Assembly: GCF_025947065.1 (NCBI RefSeq)
Contig: NZ_CP109994.1
Location: 2,976,001 to 3,040,000 of the forward strand
Reading direction: 5' to 3'
DNA: 64,000 bases
Origin: Flavobacterium sp. N1736
GTDB lineage: Bacteria; Bacteroidota; Bacteroidia; Flavobacteriales; Flavobacteriaceae
The notes beneath the pieces are model-generated. The model worked only from the letters and a program-made list of their open reading frames with translations. It had not been told where the DNA came from and ran no database searches. The position numbers and the translations under genes were made by a program. Positions 27,824-36,869 of the stretch are shown piece by piece (the stretch's first letter is position 1; every line of letters starts with the position of its first letter).

Positions 27824-28495
27824 TTATAAAAAATTCTTCAATTCTTTTATTTCTTCCGGATTTGCTGTTTCCGTTTTATCTGTAATTGCTGATGAATGAA
27901 AAAATGTAGGTTCTAATTTTTCCTGAAGCAATTCAATATTTGAAGATCGTAATCCGCCGCCGGGCATAATTTCGATTCTGTCTTTGGCTAATTTTTGAAT
28001 GTTTTCTAAAGTAAAAATTCCTTCTTCCACATTTATTCCCTGTCCAGAAGTTAAAATGGTTTTAAAACCACAATCAATTATATCCTCAAGAGATTCTTCT
28101 ACATTTGCCACAACATCAAAAGCGCGATGAAATGTACAGGAAAGAGGATGCGCCAAATGCACTAATTCTTTATTTTGTCTTTTGTTGACATGACCGTTCT
28201 TTTTTAAAATTCCAAAAACAAAACCATCAACTCCCAGTTTTTTATACTGTTTAATATCCTGTTTCATTTCTGTAAGTTCTTCATCCGAATAAACAAAATT
28301 TCCACCGCGAGGTCTTATGATCACATGCATTTTAATAGTAAGCATTTCGCGAACTTTCACCACTAAAATCGAATTTGGTGTTGTTCCTCCAAGCTGCATA
28401 TTCTCGCACAATTCAATTCGGTCAGCCCCATTTTCCTGAGCTATCAATGCCGATTCGTAATTAAAACACGCTATTTCAAGTTGATTTTTTTTCAT
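27824..28495 (-). CDS. cutC: CutC-family protein (copper homeostasis)
   Basis: The protein has 223 residues of a TIM-barrel family named for copper tolerance in E. coli, although a direct copper role is disputed. Visible family motifs are EIACFNYESALIAQENGADRIELCE at the N-terminus, MHVIIRPRGGNFVYSDEE (about 75-92), CTFHRAFD, and LTSGQG with IEMPGGGLRSSN. It is probably cytoplasmic. It is followed by a bidirectional terminator and preceded by the GAGGAACGAAGC repeat, so it is likely transcribed alone. Assignment to the family is secure; the biochemical function is not. Confidence 0.93.
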   Translation of the reverse strand: MKKNQLEIACFNYESALIAQENGADRIELCENMQLGGTTPNSILVVKVREMLTIKMHVIIRPRGGNFVYSDEELTEMKQDIKQYKKLGVDGFVFGILKKNGHVNKRQNKELVHLAHPLSCTFHRAFDVVANVEESLEDIIDCGFKTILTSGQGINVEEGIFTLENIQKLAKDRIEIMPGGGLRSSNIELLQEKLEPTFFHSSAITDKTETANPEEIKELKNFL

Positions 28496-28523
28496 TTTAT
28501 TTTAAAAATATTCCTTAAAGTTG

Positions 28524-28600
28524 GTCATTGCGAGGAACGAAGCAACCATACTACTATTTACAAACTCTGCAAATGCGATTGCTTCGTTCCTCGCAATGAC
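28524..28600. repeat. Perfect 22-bp inverted repeat, GAGGAACGAAGC family
   Basis: Arms 28524-28545 and 28579-28600 are perfect complements. Each arm can also fold alone as a small hairpin (TTGC around GAGGAACGAA, then GCAA). The word TTGCGAGGAACGAAGCAA is, to my knowledge, widespread in intergenic DNA of Bacteroidota. A variant with a changed but still pairing stem occurs at 46550-46569. Confidence 0.85.
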
Positions 28601-28630
28601 AAAATTACATAACAAAACCATAAACTATAA

Positions 28631-28660
28631 AAAAACCTGCTCTAAAAAGAGCAGGTTTTA
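28631..28660 (-). terminator. fabH terminator
   Basis: The stem AAAACCTGCTC/GAGCAGGTTTT is followed by a T-run on the minus strand, about 25 bases past the fabH stop. Confidence 0.85.
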
Positions 28661-28684
28661 AATATTAATTCATGACAAATTAGA

Positions 28685-29692
28685 TTACCATTTAATAATA
28701 GCACTTGCCCATGTAAATCCACTACCAAAAGCAGCCAGAACAACTGTGTCTCCAGATTTAATTTTTCCTTGTTCCCAGGCTTCTGTTAAAGCAATTGGAA
28801 TAGAGGCTGCAGTTGTGTTTCCGTATTTCTGGATATTATTATGCACCTGATCATCAGTCAGCTTAAATTTATTTTGAATGAATTGTGAAATTCTCAAATT
28901 TGCCTGATGCGGAATCAACATATCAATATCTGAAACCTGTAAACCATTTGCTTCTAAACCTTCGTTAATTACCTCAGCAAAACGAACTACTGCATTTTTA
29001 AATACGAATTGTCCGTTCATGTATGGATAATAACTCTCATCATTTGGATCATTATCTGCAATAATATCCGTTACCCAGCGTGCTCCCATTCCCGGTGCCT
29101 GCAAAGCAAGCTCTTCTGCATGCTGTCCTTCTGAATGTAAATGAGTTGATAAAATTCCTTTGGTTAAATCTTCTTCACGGCTTAAAACAGCCGCTCCTGC
29201 TCCATCTCCAAAAATTACCGAAACACCACGTCCGCGGGTTGTCATATCCAATCCAGTTGAATGCACTTCAGAACCAATCACCAAAATATTTTTATACATT
29301 CCGGTTTTAATATATTGATCTGCCACAGAAATCGCGTAAACAAATCCTGAACATTGATTTCTAACATCTAATGCTCCTACCGTTCTTAAACCTAAATCAC
29401 GCTGCACTAAAACTCCCGGTCCCGGAAAATAGTAATCCGGACTTAATGTCGCAAAAACCACAAAATCAATATCTTCTTTGGCTACGCCAGAACGTTCTAT
29501 TGCAATTTTAGCAGCTTTAACTCCCATTGTAGTTGTAGAATCTTCTCCACGAATGATATGTCTGCGCTCCTGAATTCCGGTTCTCTCCTGAATCCATTCA
29601 TCATTTGTCTCCATTATTTTAGACAAATCTTCGTTCGTTACAACATTAGAAGGAACATAATATCCTAAGCCCGCTATTTTTGAATGATACAT
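28685..29692 (-). CDS. fabH: Beta-ketoacyl-ACP synthase III (KAS III)
   Basis: FabH starts fatty-acid chains by condensing an acyl-CoA with malonyl-ACP in the cytosol. The 335 residues show the full Cys-His-Asn triad: NQCSGF (Cys114), PHQANLRI (His262) and GNTTAAS (Asn292), plus the terminal GSGFTWASAIIKW. Branched-chain primers are common in Flavobacterium, so substrate preference may favour isobutyryl- or isovaleryl-CoA; that is inference. It is not beside plsX/rpmF, as is usual elsewhere, so this may be one of several FabH copies. A TAAATTTG -7 lies at 29725-29732 (minus strand), with a TTG 24 bases away. Confidence 0.95.
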   Translation of the reverse strand: MYHSKIAGLGYYVPSNVVTNEDLSKIMETNDEWIQERTGIQERRHIIRGEDSTTTMGVKAAKIAIERSGVAKEDIDFVVFATLSPDYYFPGPGVLVQRDLGLRTVGALDVRNQCSGFVYAISVADQYIKTGMYKNILVIGSEVHSTGLDMTTRGRGVSVIFGDGAGAAVLSREEDLTKGILSTHLHSEGQHAEELALQAPGMGARWVTDIIADNDPNDESYYPYMNGQFVFKNAVVRFAEVINEGLEANGLQVSDIDMLIPHQANLRISQFIQNKFKLTDDQVHNNIQKYGNTTAASIPIALTEAWEQGKIKSGDTVVLAAFGSGFTWASAIIKW

Positions 29693-29869
29693 ATTCTTTT
29701 ATTATTTGTTAAAAATTTGGATTGCAAATTTAAGTATACTTTAAAACATAAGCGTACAAATTACTATTTTTTTCGTTATTAGCAATTTAATATCGTTTAA
29801 TTATAAAGTCGATAATATAATTTTATTGAAGGAAAAGCAGATTTTAAGACAAAAACACAACAATAAACT

Positions 29870-29908
29870 AAAAAGCCACAAACATATTCTATTGTTTATG
29901 GCTTTTGT
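29870..29908 (-). terminator. Terminator of the ABC ATPase gene
   Basis: An imperfect stem (AAAAGCCAC...GTTTATGGCTTTT) has T-runs on both sides and lies directly after the stop at 29913. Confidence 0.7.
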
Positions 29909-29912
29909 TTTC

Positions 29913-30863
29913 TTATAAATAATTTAAAGCTAAAAAAACATTTTCTTCAAGCGGTAAATCAATTTCACTTTCAAAAAATATTAATTGTCGTTTGTAAACG
30001 GATTCTATTAAATAATGGTTTCCTCTAAAATAAGTTCTTCTAATTTTTACCGGCAAATTAGATTCGGCAACCATTTTAAACTGATGTGGATATACTAATG
30101 TTTTATGTGTTTCATCCTCATAAGAAACCAATAAATGTGTAGCAACTTCGTTTACTTCGCCAAAAAGCGAAGCCACATATTTAGTTTCAGGATTCTCGTA
30201 AATTTTTGTTGGATTATCTTTTATGATAACTTCTCCGTTTCGCATTACAATCGCTTCATCTGCAAATGACAAAGCATCTGTACTGTCATGCGTAGCAATA
30301 ATAACAGTAATTCCTTTTTGTTTCAGGTATCGGAATAAATTTCTTCGTAAAGCATTTTTACGAAAAGCGTCGATCTGGCTAAATGGTTCATCAAGCAAAA
30401 TAACTTCTGGTTCTAAAGCCAAAACGCGCACCAAAGCTACTCTTTGTTGTTGTCCTCCACTTAAAAACTTTGCCTTTACGTTAGAAAACTGATCCATTTC
30501 GACCATTTCTAATAATTCCTGAACTCGAAGTTTTTTCATGTTTGCAAAACCATTCGAAAGAAACTTTCCAACATTCTCTGCCACGGTTTCAAATGGAGAT
30601 AAATCAAAATCCTGCGCCAGATATTTCATATAAGGCATTCCGGGAATCAAATTGTGTTTTGGTCCTAAAACCGGAGTTCCGTTATAAAAAATTTCACCTT
30701 CATCAAGATCGTATAAACCATACATGAGTTTAAGCAGTGTACTTTTTCCGCAGCCACTTTCGCCAATAATAGCAATATTCTGACCTTTTTCTATGGTAAA
30801 AGAAACGTTATTAATAACCGATTTATCAGTATACGAAAAAGAAATATTTTTTATGTCGAGCAT
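29913..30863 (-). CDS. ABC transporter ATP-binding protein (TOBE-domain, Fbp/Pot-like)
   Basis: This 316-residue cytoplasmic ATPase has Walker A GESGCGKST (34-42), Q-loop AQDFDLSPFE, signature LSGGQQQRVALVRVLA, Walker B VILLDEP and switch HDSTDA. The last ~90 residues look like the TOBE regulatory fold of importers for iron(III), polyamines, sulfate or molybdate. No permease or binding-protein gene lies beside it, which is odd for an importer. It may energise a permease encoded elsewhere or work in another process. It has its own promoter and terminator, so it is a single-gene unit. Confidence 0.88.
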   Translation of the reverse strand: MLDIKNISFSYTDKSVINNVSFTIEKGQNIAIIGESGCGKSTLLKLMYGLYDLDEGEIFYNGTPVLGPKHNLIPGMPYMKYLAQDFDLSPFETVAENVGKFLSNGFANMKKLRVQELLEMVEMDQFSNVKAKFLSGGQQQRVALVRVLALEPEVILLDEPFSQIDAFRKNALRRNLFRYLKQKGITVIIATHDSTDALSFADEAIVMRNGEVIIKDNPTKIYENPETKYVASLFGEVNEVATHLLVSYEDETHKTLVYPHQFKMVAESNLPVKIRRTYFRGNHYLIESVYKRQLIFFESEIDLPLEENVFLALNYL

Positions 30864-30881
30864 GAGTTATAATTGAGAGAG

Positions 30882-30912
30882 CAAATTTACAATGTTTAAT
30901 TTCTAAAGTCAA
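30882..30912 (-). promoter_or_regulatory. Promoter of the orphan ABC ATPase gene
   Basis: On the minus strand: TTG (30912-30910), a 20-base spacer and TAAATTTG (30889-30882), about 18 bases before the ATG. Confidence 0.7.
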
Positions 30913-30945
30913 AAAAAAAGCTGCTTCAATTGAAACAGCTTTTTT
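30911..30945 (-). terminator. Terminator of the ompA-like operon
   Basis: The stem AGCTG-TTCAA/TTGAA-CAGCT has one internal mismatch and sits between an A-run and a T-run, about 23 bases past the stop at 30968. Confidence 0.78.
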
Positions 30946-30967
30946 AAAATTATATTGTGAGCAAAAA

Positions 30968-31663
30968 CTATTTTCCGGCTTCTGCTTTAGCATCATTTAC
31001 CATTTTGTCGTTTGCAGTAATTGAAAATTCTACACGACGGTTTTGAGTTCTTCCTTCGGGAGTATCATTTGTTGCAATTGGATCAGCAATTCCTAAACCT
31101 GAAGTTTTAAAACGGCTTGATTTTAAACCTTTTGCTACTAAATAAGCCTGAACAGAAGCTGCTCTTTGTCCAGAAAGAGTCAAGTTATATTCTGGTTTAC
31201 CTGTATTATCCGTATAACCAAAAATTTGAATATCAGTATCTCCGTAATCATTAAATACAGGAACTAATTTATCAAGATTTGCTTTTGCCTGAGCTGTCAA
31301 TGTTGATTTGTTAGTATCAAAACGAACTGCATTTTCATTTAAAGTTAAGTGAATTCCTTCTCCTACTCTTTCAACATCTGCACCGGGTAAAGCCTGATCG
31401 ATTTCACGAGCCTGTTTATCCATTTTGTTTCCAATAAGTGCACCGGTTCCACCACCAACGGCAGCACCAATTGCAGCACCTAAAGCAGCGTTACCGCCTT
31501 TTCCTAAATTATTTCCTAAAATACCACCAATAAGTCCTCCGGCAACAACACCAATTCCGGCACCTTTTTGTGTATTATTTGCATTTTTAACTGAATCGCA
31601 ACTTGCAAATAAACTAACTAATACAAGCAAACTGCTCAACCCTAAAACTGTTATCTTTTTCAT
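30968..31663 (-). CDS. OmpA-family lipoprotein with glycine zipper (YiaD-like)
   Basis: The protein has 231 residues. The lipoprotein signal ends LFASC (Cys22). A glycine-zipper region of GxxxG repeats follows at about 33-82 (GAGIGVVAGGLIGGILGNNLG, GAAIGAAVGGGTGALIG) and probably inserts in a membrane. The C-terminal OmpA domain (about 105-220) binds peptidoglycan, with IFGYTDNTG, LSGQRAASVQAYL and RTQNRRVEFSI. It likely tethers the outer membrane to the cell wall. It is 17 bases downstream of the lipocalin-like lipoprotein gene, in one operon. Confidence 0.9.
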   Translation of the reverse strand: MKKITVLGLSSLLVLVSLFASCDSVKNANNTQKGAGIGVVAGGLIGGILGNNLGKGGNAALGAAIGAAVGGGTGALIGNKMDKQAREIDQALPGADVERVGEGIHLTLNENAVRFDTNKSTLTAQAKANLDKLVPVFNDYGDTDIQIFGYTDNTGKPEYNLTLSGQRAASVQAYLVAKGLKSSRFKTSGLGIADPIATNDTPEGRTQNRRVEFSITANDKMVNDAKAEAGK

Positions 31664-31680
31664 CTTTATTCTTTTTTATA

Positions 31681-32181
31681 TTAATTAGCTCTTTGAAATT
31701 GGTACGTAACATCCTTAACTTGTCCACCAACATTAATGTTATCGATTAACTGAAATGAATTATCACTTAATCCCGCTACTTTAAGCAAGTATCCTGATTT
31801 AACATTTTTTGATTTTAATCCCGGATCTACAATTTTAAGAACAAAAAGCCCCTGATTGTTAATACTCCAAACGATTGGAGATGTAAATGCAGTACAGCTT
31901 GGTGCATTTAAAGTCATTGTTCCTTTATTATTATTTGAAATAAAATTCCAGGTACTTCCAATGAAGCATTTAGAATCTGCAAGATCAAAAGAATTAACTT
32001 TGATATAATCAGAACCTGGGTAAGATACATTAGTAAGAACCCAATTTCCTTTTAGTGCTACCTGAGTAGGTCTGTCAAGTTTAGTTGAAAGTGTAGTTGC
32101 CTCTGTTGAAGCTGTCGACGAAGATGATTTACACGCAAAAAACATGGTGGAAATCATACAAATGAAAATAATTTTCTTCAT
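31681..32181 (-). CDS. Lipocalin-like lipoprotein
   Basis: The start chosen at 32181 gives 166 residues with a lipoprotein signal (MKKIIFICMISTMFFAC, Cys17). An in-frame ATG at 32244 is rejected because a TATCTTTG promoter element occupies 32234-32241, so that codon would lie upstream of transcription. An ATG at 32190 is a possible alternative. The mature part has the small-lipocalin pattern: LKGNWVLTNVSYPG, then GSTWNFISNNNKGTMTLN, then FQLIDNINVGGQVKDVTYQFQR, forming an eight-strand barrel. It probably binds a small hydrophobic ligand or has a structural role beside the OmpA-like partner. Confidence 0.8.
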   Translation of the reverse strand: MKKIIFICMISTMFFACKSSSSTASTEATTLSTKLDRPTQVALKGNWVLTNVSYPGSDYIKVNSFDLADSKCFIGSTWNFISNNNKGTMTLNAPSCTAFTSPIVWSINNQGLFVLKIVDPGLKSKNVKSGYLLKVAGLSDNSFQLIDNINVGGQVKDVTYQFQRAN

Positions 32182-32233
32182 TTTATACATTTTATTTAAG
32201 TTAATACTTACACGATTAACAATCGTAGTATTA

Positions 32234-32241
32234 CAAAGATA
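32234..32241 (-). promoter_or_regulatory. -7 element of the lipocalin/OmpA operon
   Basis: TATCTTTG on the minus strand. No well-placed TTG was found upstream. It helps fix the lipocalin start at 32181. Confidence 0.55.
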
Positions 32242-32381
32242 CAATTCTAAAGAAATATCTTTGTTTTAAAATCTAATTATTTTCTTTCAAAATTAACACT
32301 TACGCCATTTTGTCACTCTAAAACAATTGGTATTCTATTTGAAGACATGAAAGTCATCACGTTAAACTAAATTTATAAAAT

Positions 32382-34265
32382 ATGACAACAGGTAAAATTA
32401 ATGTTTCAGTAGAAAACATCTTTCCCTTAATCAAAAAGTTCTTATACAGCGATCACGAAATTTTCTTACGTGAATTGGTATCAAACGGAACCGATGCTAC
32501 TTTAAAATTAAAACACCTAATTAGCATTGGCGAAGCTAAAGTAGAATATGGCAATCCGGTTATTGAAATCAAAGTTGACAAAGAAGGTAAAAAAATCCAC
32601 ATCATTGACCAGGGTTTGGGTATGACTGCTGATGAAGTAGAAAAATACATCAATCAGGTTGCTTTTTCAGGAGCCGAAGAATTCCTTGACAAATACAAAG
32701 ATTCTGCTAAAGATTCTGGAATTATTGGTCATTTCGGACTTGGTTTCTATTCTGCTTTTATGGTTGCTGAGAAAGTAGAAATTATCACAAAATCATACAA
32801 AGACGAACGTGCTGCGCACTGGACATGTGACGGAAGTCCGGAATTCACTCTTGAACCAGCTGACAAAACTTCACGTGGTACAGAAATCATCCTGCATGTT
32901 GCCGAAGATTCATTAGAATTTTTAGAAGATTCTAAAATCAGCGGATTATTAAACAAGTACAATAAATTTATGCCTATTCCGATTAAATTCGGAACAAGAA
33001 CAGAAACACTTCCAAAACCGGAAGATGCTCCTGAAGATTATATAAACGAAACAGTTGAAACTGACAATATCATCAATAATCCAAATCCGGCCTGGACAAA
33101 ACAGCCAACGGAATTATCTGATGATGATTATAAAAATTTCTACAGAGAATTGTATCCAATGCAATTTGAAGATCCGTTATTCAATATTCATTTAAATGTA
33201 GATTATCCTTTTAACTTAACCGGAATTTTATATTTCCCTAAGTTAGGCGGAGATATGCAAATTCAGAAAGATAAAATTCAATTGTACCAAAATCAGGTTT
33301 ACGTTACTGATAATGTAGAAGGAATTGTACCGGAATTTTTGACGATGTTAAAAGGTGTTATCGATTCTCCGGATATTCCGTTAAACGTTTCCCGTTCTGG
33401 TTTACAAGCTGATGGTGCAGTTAAGAAAATTTCAAACTACATCACCCGTAAAGTTGCTGATAAATTAAAAGCATTATTCAACGAAAACCGTGCTGATTTT
33501 GAATCAAAATGGAACGATATTAAAATCGTTTTAGAATACGGTATGCTTTCTGATGATAAATTCTACGAAAAAGCAGGTGCATTTGTTTTGTACCCAACTG
33601 TAGATGACACTTATTTTACGCTTGAAGAATTAAAAGAGAAATTAAAAGAAAACCAAACCGATAAAGACGGAAAACTGGTTGTTCTTTATGCCGGAAATAA
33701 AGATGCACAACACTCTTATATTGAAACAGCAAAAGAAAAAGGATACGAAGTATTGCTTTTAGATTCTCCGATTATTTCGCATTTAATTCAAAAAATTGAA
33801 GGCGATAATAAAGATGTAACTTTTGTACGTGTTGACTCTGATCATATTGATAACTTAATCAAAAAAGACGAAAACACGATTTCTAAGTTATCTGATGAAG
33901 AAAAAGAAACTTTAAAGGCGTCTTTAGAAGCTTATATTCCTAAAGCATATTCAGTTCAATTAGAAGCTATGGATAGCCAAGCTGCTCCGTTTATTATTAC
34001 GCAACCGGAATTTATGCGTAGAATGAAAGAAATGAGTCAGTCTGGCGGTGGCGGAATGTTTGGAATGGGCAATATGCCTGAAATGTACAATTTGGTCGTA
34101 AATACCAATTCTGATTTAGCTACAAGTATCTTGAATACAGAAGACAAAACACATCAGGAACACTTGGTAAAACAAGCTTTGGATTTAGCTAAATTATCAC
34201 AAAACTTATTAAAAGGTGAAGCTTTAACAGCTTTCGTAAAAAGAAGTTTTGAAATGATTAAATAA
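32382..34265 (+). CDS. htpG: Molecular chaperone HtpG (bacterial Hsp90)
   Basis: This cytosolic ATP-dependent chaperone has 627 residues, the family size. The N-terminal GHKL ATPase is clear: LRELVSNGTDATLK (Asn near 36), DQGLGMTADEVEKYI, GHFGLGFYSAFMVA and GTEIILHV. The middle domain carries LYQNQVYVTDNVEGIVPEFLTMLKGVIDSPDIPLNVSRSGLQ. A C-terminal dimerisation region follows, with a Gly/Met-rich insert (SGGGGMFGMGNMPEM) near 550-565. It stands alone between a divergent lipoprotein operon and its own terminator. No HrcA/CIRCE-like element was seen upstream. Confidence 0.98.
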   Translation: MTTGKINVSVENIFPLIKKFLYSDHEIFLRELVSNGTDATLKLKHLISIGEAKVEYGNPVIEIKVDKEGKKIHIIDQGLGMTADEVEKYINQVAFSGAEEFLDKYKDSAKDSGIIGHFGLGFYSAFMVAEKVEIITKSYKDERAAHWTCDGSPEFTLEPADKTSRGTEIILHVAEDSLEFLEDSKISGLLNKYNKFMPIPIKFGTRTETLPKPEDAPEDYINETVETDNIINNPNPAWTKQPTELSDDDYKNFYRELYPMQFEDPLFNIHLNVDYPFNLTGILYFPKLGGDMQIQKDKIQLYQNQVYVTDNVEGIVPEFLTMLKGVIDSPDIPLNVSRSGLQADGAVKKISNYITRKVADKLKALFNENRADFESKWNDIKIVLEYGMLSDDKFYEKAGAFVLYPTVDDTYFTLEELKEKLKENQTDKDGKLVVLYAGNKDAQHSYIETAKEKGYEVLLLDSPIISHLIQKIEGDNKDVTFVRVDSDHIDNLIKKDENTISKLSDEEKETLKASLEAYIPKAYSVQLEAMDSQAAPFIITQPEFMRRMKEMSQSGGGGMFGMGNMPEMYNLVVNTNSDLATSILNTEDKTHQEHLVKQALDLAKLSQNLLKGEALTAFVKRSFEMIK

Positions 34266-34292
34266 ACATTTTTTAAATCTTACTATAATACT

Positions 34293-34328
34293 AAACCTGC
34301 AAGTAATACTTGCAGGTTTTTTTTTGTT
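34293..34328 (+). terminator. htpG terminator
   Basis: The stem AAACCTGCAAG/CTTGCAGGTTT is followed by a run of nine T. Confidence 0.9.
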
Positions 34329-34373
34329 TTTTAAAATCATAACTATTTAAATACTAACAACATAACAACATTA

Positions 34374-34395
34374 AAAAGGGTATATACACCCTTTT
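34374..34395. promoter_or_regulatory. Palindrome upstream of the patatin gene
   Basis: Perfect 8-base arms AAAAGGGT/ACCCTTTT flank a 6-base centre. No T-run follows, and it lies 80 bases before the patatin ATG, so an operator is more likely than a terminator. A degenerate -7-like TACTTTTA follows at about 34415. Confidence 0.45.
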
Positions 34396-34475
34396 CTCAC
34401 AATAAATGTTTCGATACTTTTATCTTTCCAAAAACAACACAACTAACTGATTATCAATACCAAAAATCAAAAATC

Positions 34476-35741
34476 ATGGATAAGAGAAAATTTACTGAAA
34501 ATGGCGAAATTTTAACGATTTTAAGAGATCTTAGAGAACAAATTAGAGATAAAAAATATTCGGACATTATTGACATCAACAATAACCAATATGTTGATTT
34601 AGTACAAGAAGGCGGAGGCGTATTAGGAATTGCTCTTGTTGGTTACGTTTATGTTTTAGAACAAATGGGAATTAGGTTTTTAAGCCTCGCCGGTACATCT
34701 GCCGGAAGTATAAATACGATGCTAATGGCAGCTGCAGGAACATGCGATATCGAAAAATCTGAATGGATATTAGATTGTTTGTGCAACAAAAATTTATATG
34801 ATTTTGTTGATGGAGATCGCGATGCACGAGAGTTTATTGACACCTTATTAAGCGATGCAGGAAATCTAAAACTAGTTCTGAAAGGCTGTCAGGTTGTCGA
34901 TAATTTTAAGGATGATCTAGGATTAAATCCCGGTAATAATTTCTATCAGTGGATTTCAAATCTTCTTTCTCAAAAAGGAATTAAAAATTATGCTGATTTA
35001 AAAGCATTACGATTAAAAGGTGTTTCTGATCAAAATAAATTATTCCAAATAAACAAGGTTCAGCTGGGAGACAGGGAAGAATACAACCGACCGGATCATT
35101 GGAGTAATATGGCGATAATTGCCGCTGATATTACTACTGAAAGTAAAATTGTTTTTCCAAAAATGATTGATTTGTTTTACTCTAATCCAGATGTTCAAAA
35201 CCCGGCTGATTTTGTTCGCGCATCCATGTCAATACCGCTCTTTTTCACTCCTTTTAAAATTAAAAATATTCCCACAGGCGTTGATGCCTGGAACAAATGG
35301 AATGACGCAACCTGTTTACGAACTTCTGTTCCGTCTGAAATTATGTTTATGGATGGTGGAATAATTTCAAATTTTCCTATTGATATTTTTCATGAAAATC
35401 TAACTGTTCCGGTTTCACCCACTTTTGGCGTAAAATTAGGCTACGATAAAAATGAGATTAATAAAAATGAAAAACTATCAAATGTAATCAGTTCTATGTT
35501 TGACACAGCGAGATATGGTTACGATTTTGAGTTTTTAAGAAAAAATCCTGATTTTAAAAACTTAATTGGATACATCGATACAGGAAGTCATAACTGGCTT
35601 AATTTTAACCTTACAGACGACGCGAAAATTGATCTTTTCATTCGCGGAGCCCAAAAAGCGGCAGAGTTTTTAGTTCGATTTGATTGGGAAGAGTATAAAA
35701 AAATCAGAAAAGCCAAAAGCGAATATTATAAAACAGTTTAG
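34476..35741 (+). CDS. Patatin-like phospholipase
   Basis: The 421-residue protein carries the patatin signature: oxyanion loop GGGVLG (near 48-53), nucleophile elbow GTSAG (near 80-84, Ser82) and the dyad Asp in MDGG. It should hydrolyse phospholipids or other acyl esters. No signal peptide is visible, so it is probably cytoplasmic or acts on inner-membrane lipid. It is larger than minimal patatins, with an extra insert between the elbow and the DGG. No nucleotide cyclase or other CBASS partner lies nearby. It has its own terminator and is preceded by a palindrome that may be an operator. Confidence 0.88.
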   Translation: MDKRKFTENGEILTILRDLREQIRDKKYSDIIDINNNQYVDLVQEGGGVLGIALVGYVYVLEQMGIRFLSLAGTSAGSINTMLMAAAGTCDIEKSEWILDCLCNKNLYDFVDGDRDAREFIDTLLSDAGNLKLVLKGCQVVDNFKDDLGLNPGNNFYQWISNLLSQKGIKNYADLKALRLKGVSDQNKLFQINKVQLGDREEYNRPDHWSNMAIIAADITTESKIVFPKMIDLFYSNPDVQNPADFVRASMSIPLFFTPFKIKNIPTGVDAWNKWNDATCLRTSVPSEIMFMDGGIISNFPIDIFHENLTVPVSPTFGVKLGYDKNEINKNEKLSNVISSMFDTARYGYDFEFLRKNPDFKNLIGYIDTGSHNWLNFNLTDDAKIDLFIRGAQKAAEFLVRFDWEEYKKIRKAKSEYYKTV

Positions 35742-35820
35742 TTTTTAAAAGATTTTAAGTCCGTTTATTAGAAAGAAATCAATGACGCTATGAAACATTA
35801 TTACATAAAATTCGTTTATA

Positions 35821-35851
35821 AATCCTGTAAATATGCCTACAGGATTTTTTT
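35821..35851 (+). terminator. Terminator of the patatin gene
   Basis: The stem AATCCTGTA/TACAGGATT is followed by six or more T. Confidence 0.82.
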
Positions 35852-35872
35852 ATGCCGATTCATTTTTTTTAT

Positions 35873-35880
35873 TATTTTTG
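35873..35880 (+). promoter_or_regulatory. -7 element before lipoprotein gene
   Basis: TATTTTTG lies 36 bases before the ATG at 35916. No TTG stands at the expected -33 position. Confidence 0.5.
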
Positions 35881-35915
35881 ATTGCCTTTAAATTCTAACT
35901 TAAACCAAAATTGTT

Positions 35916-36737
35916 ATGAAGAAAATCTTTCTTTTATCCTTAACCATTTGTGCAACAGCACTAATTTATGTTTCATGCTCAAGCAATGATGAAATTGCTA
36001 ATCAAACTGATACATCTGCCGTTGGCGCTTCCGTTGCAATTGATGCTGCAAACGAAATGGATATTAAAACTGCATTATCAGTTACAACTCCTGCCCAAGC
36101 TGCAAAAGCAACTGAAACCGGACCTGCAACTTGCGCTGTTATTACAGTAGAAACACCAAACGGAACCGCGTATCCAAAAGTGTTCACCGTAGATTACGGC
36201 ACAGGCTGTACGATTAATCAGCTTACAAGAAAAGGAAAATTAAAAATCACGCTTACGGGTGCCGTTATTACTACAGGAAGTAAAATGACGATTGAAAGAA
36301 TTGATTATTCTATTGCAGGACTAAAACTTGAAGGAACAATTGAATATACAAATACCACAACTGTTGCTACAGTACCTCAATGGACAAGAAAAGTTACCAA
36401 CGGAAAGTTTACAGATTTGCAGGGAAGAGTGTATCTTAATACAGGAATCTTCACTACAAAGCAAACTGCCGGTGTAGATACTCCTTATGTACTTGACGAT
36501 AATGTTTATGAAATACCAGAAGGAACTCATACCATAACGACAGATAAAGGAGGAACTTTGACCTTGACAGTTAAAGAAACTTTAGTTAAAAAATATTCAT
36601 GCGAATTTATTTCTAAAGGAAAATTACAAGTTGTTGGAGGTTATTTAAACGGAGTTGTCGATTACGGAAACAACGATTGTGACAGCAAATATACCTATAC
36701 ACACGAAAACGGAACTGCCTACACTTTATCGATGTAA
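35916..36737 (+). CDS. Uncharacterised surface-type lipoprotein
   Basis: I do not recognise this family. The 273 residues start with a lipoprotein signal ending IYVSC (Cys21), and the next residues SSNDE are acidic, as in surface-exported lipoproteins of Flavobacteriia. A low-complexity Ala/Thr region to about 65 is followed by a beta-rich body with alternating polar and hydrophobic residues. It has four further cysteines (in PATCAVI, GTGCTIN, YSCEF and NDCDS) that could form two disulfides. It has its own -7 element and terminator, so it is a single-gene unit. It could be an adhesin or a structural surface protein; there is no evidence for an enzyme. Confidence 0.75.
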   Translation: MKKIFLLSLTICATALIYVSCSSNDEIANQTDTSAVGASVAIDAANEMDIKTALSVTTPAQAAKATETGPATCAVITVETPNGTAYPKVFTVDYGTGCTINQLTRKGKLKITLTGAVITTGSKMTIERIDYSIAGLKLEGTIEYTNTTTVATVPQWTRKVTNGKFTDLQGRVYLNTGIFTTKQTAGVDTPYVLDDNVYEIPEGTHTITTDKGGTLTLTVKETLVKKYSCEFISKGKLQVVGGYLNGVVDYGNNDCDSKYTYTHENGTAYTLSM

Positions 36738-36762
36738 CAGATTCATTTTTAAAAAAATAAAC

Positions 36763-36797
36763 AAATCCCAATTTAGAAATAGATTGGGATTTATTTT
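36763..36797 (+). terminator. Terminator of the lipoprotein gene
   Basis: The stem AAATCCCAAT/ATTGGGATTT is followed by a T-rich run. Confidence 0.82.
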
Positions 36798-36869
36798 TTG
36801 TAAAAATTAAACAACGACAACTTCACATTCAAACTATTTTCTTTATTTTGCAGCAAAATCTAAAAACCA

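Noticed and set aside
32182..32244. ATG at 32244 as start of the lipocalin-like gene
   Set aside because: It lies upstream of, and overlaps, the TATCTTTG promoter element. It would also bury the lipoprotein signal.
34476..35741. Patatin phospholipase as a CBASS anti-phage effector
   Set aside because: No nucleotide cyclase, Cap2/Cap3 or HORMA/TRIP13 gene lies nearby. The flanks are htpG and lipoprotein genes.
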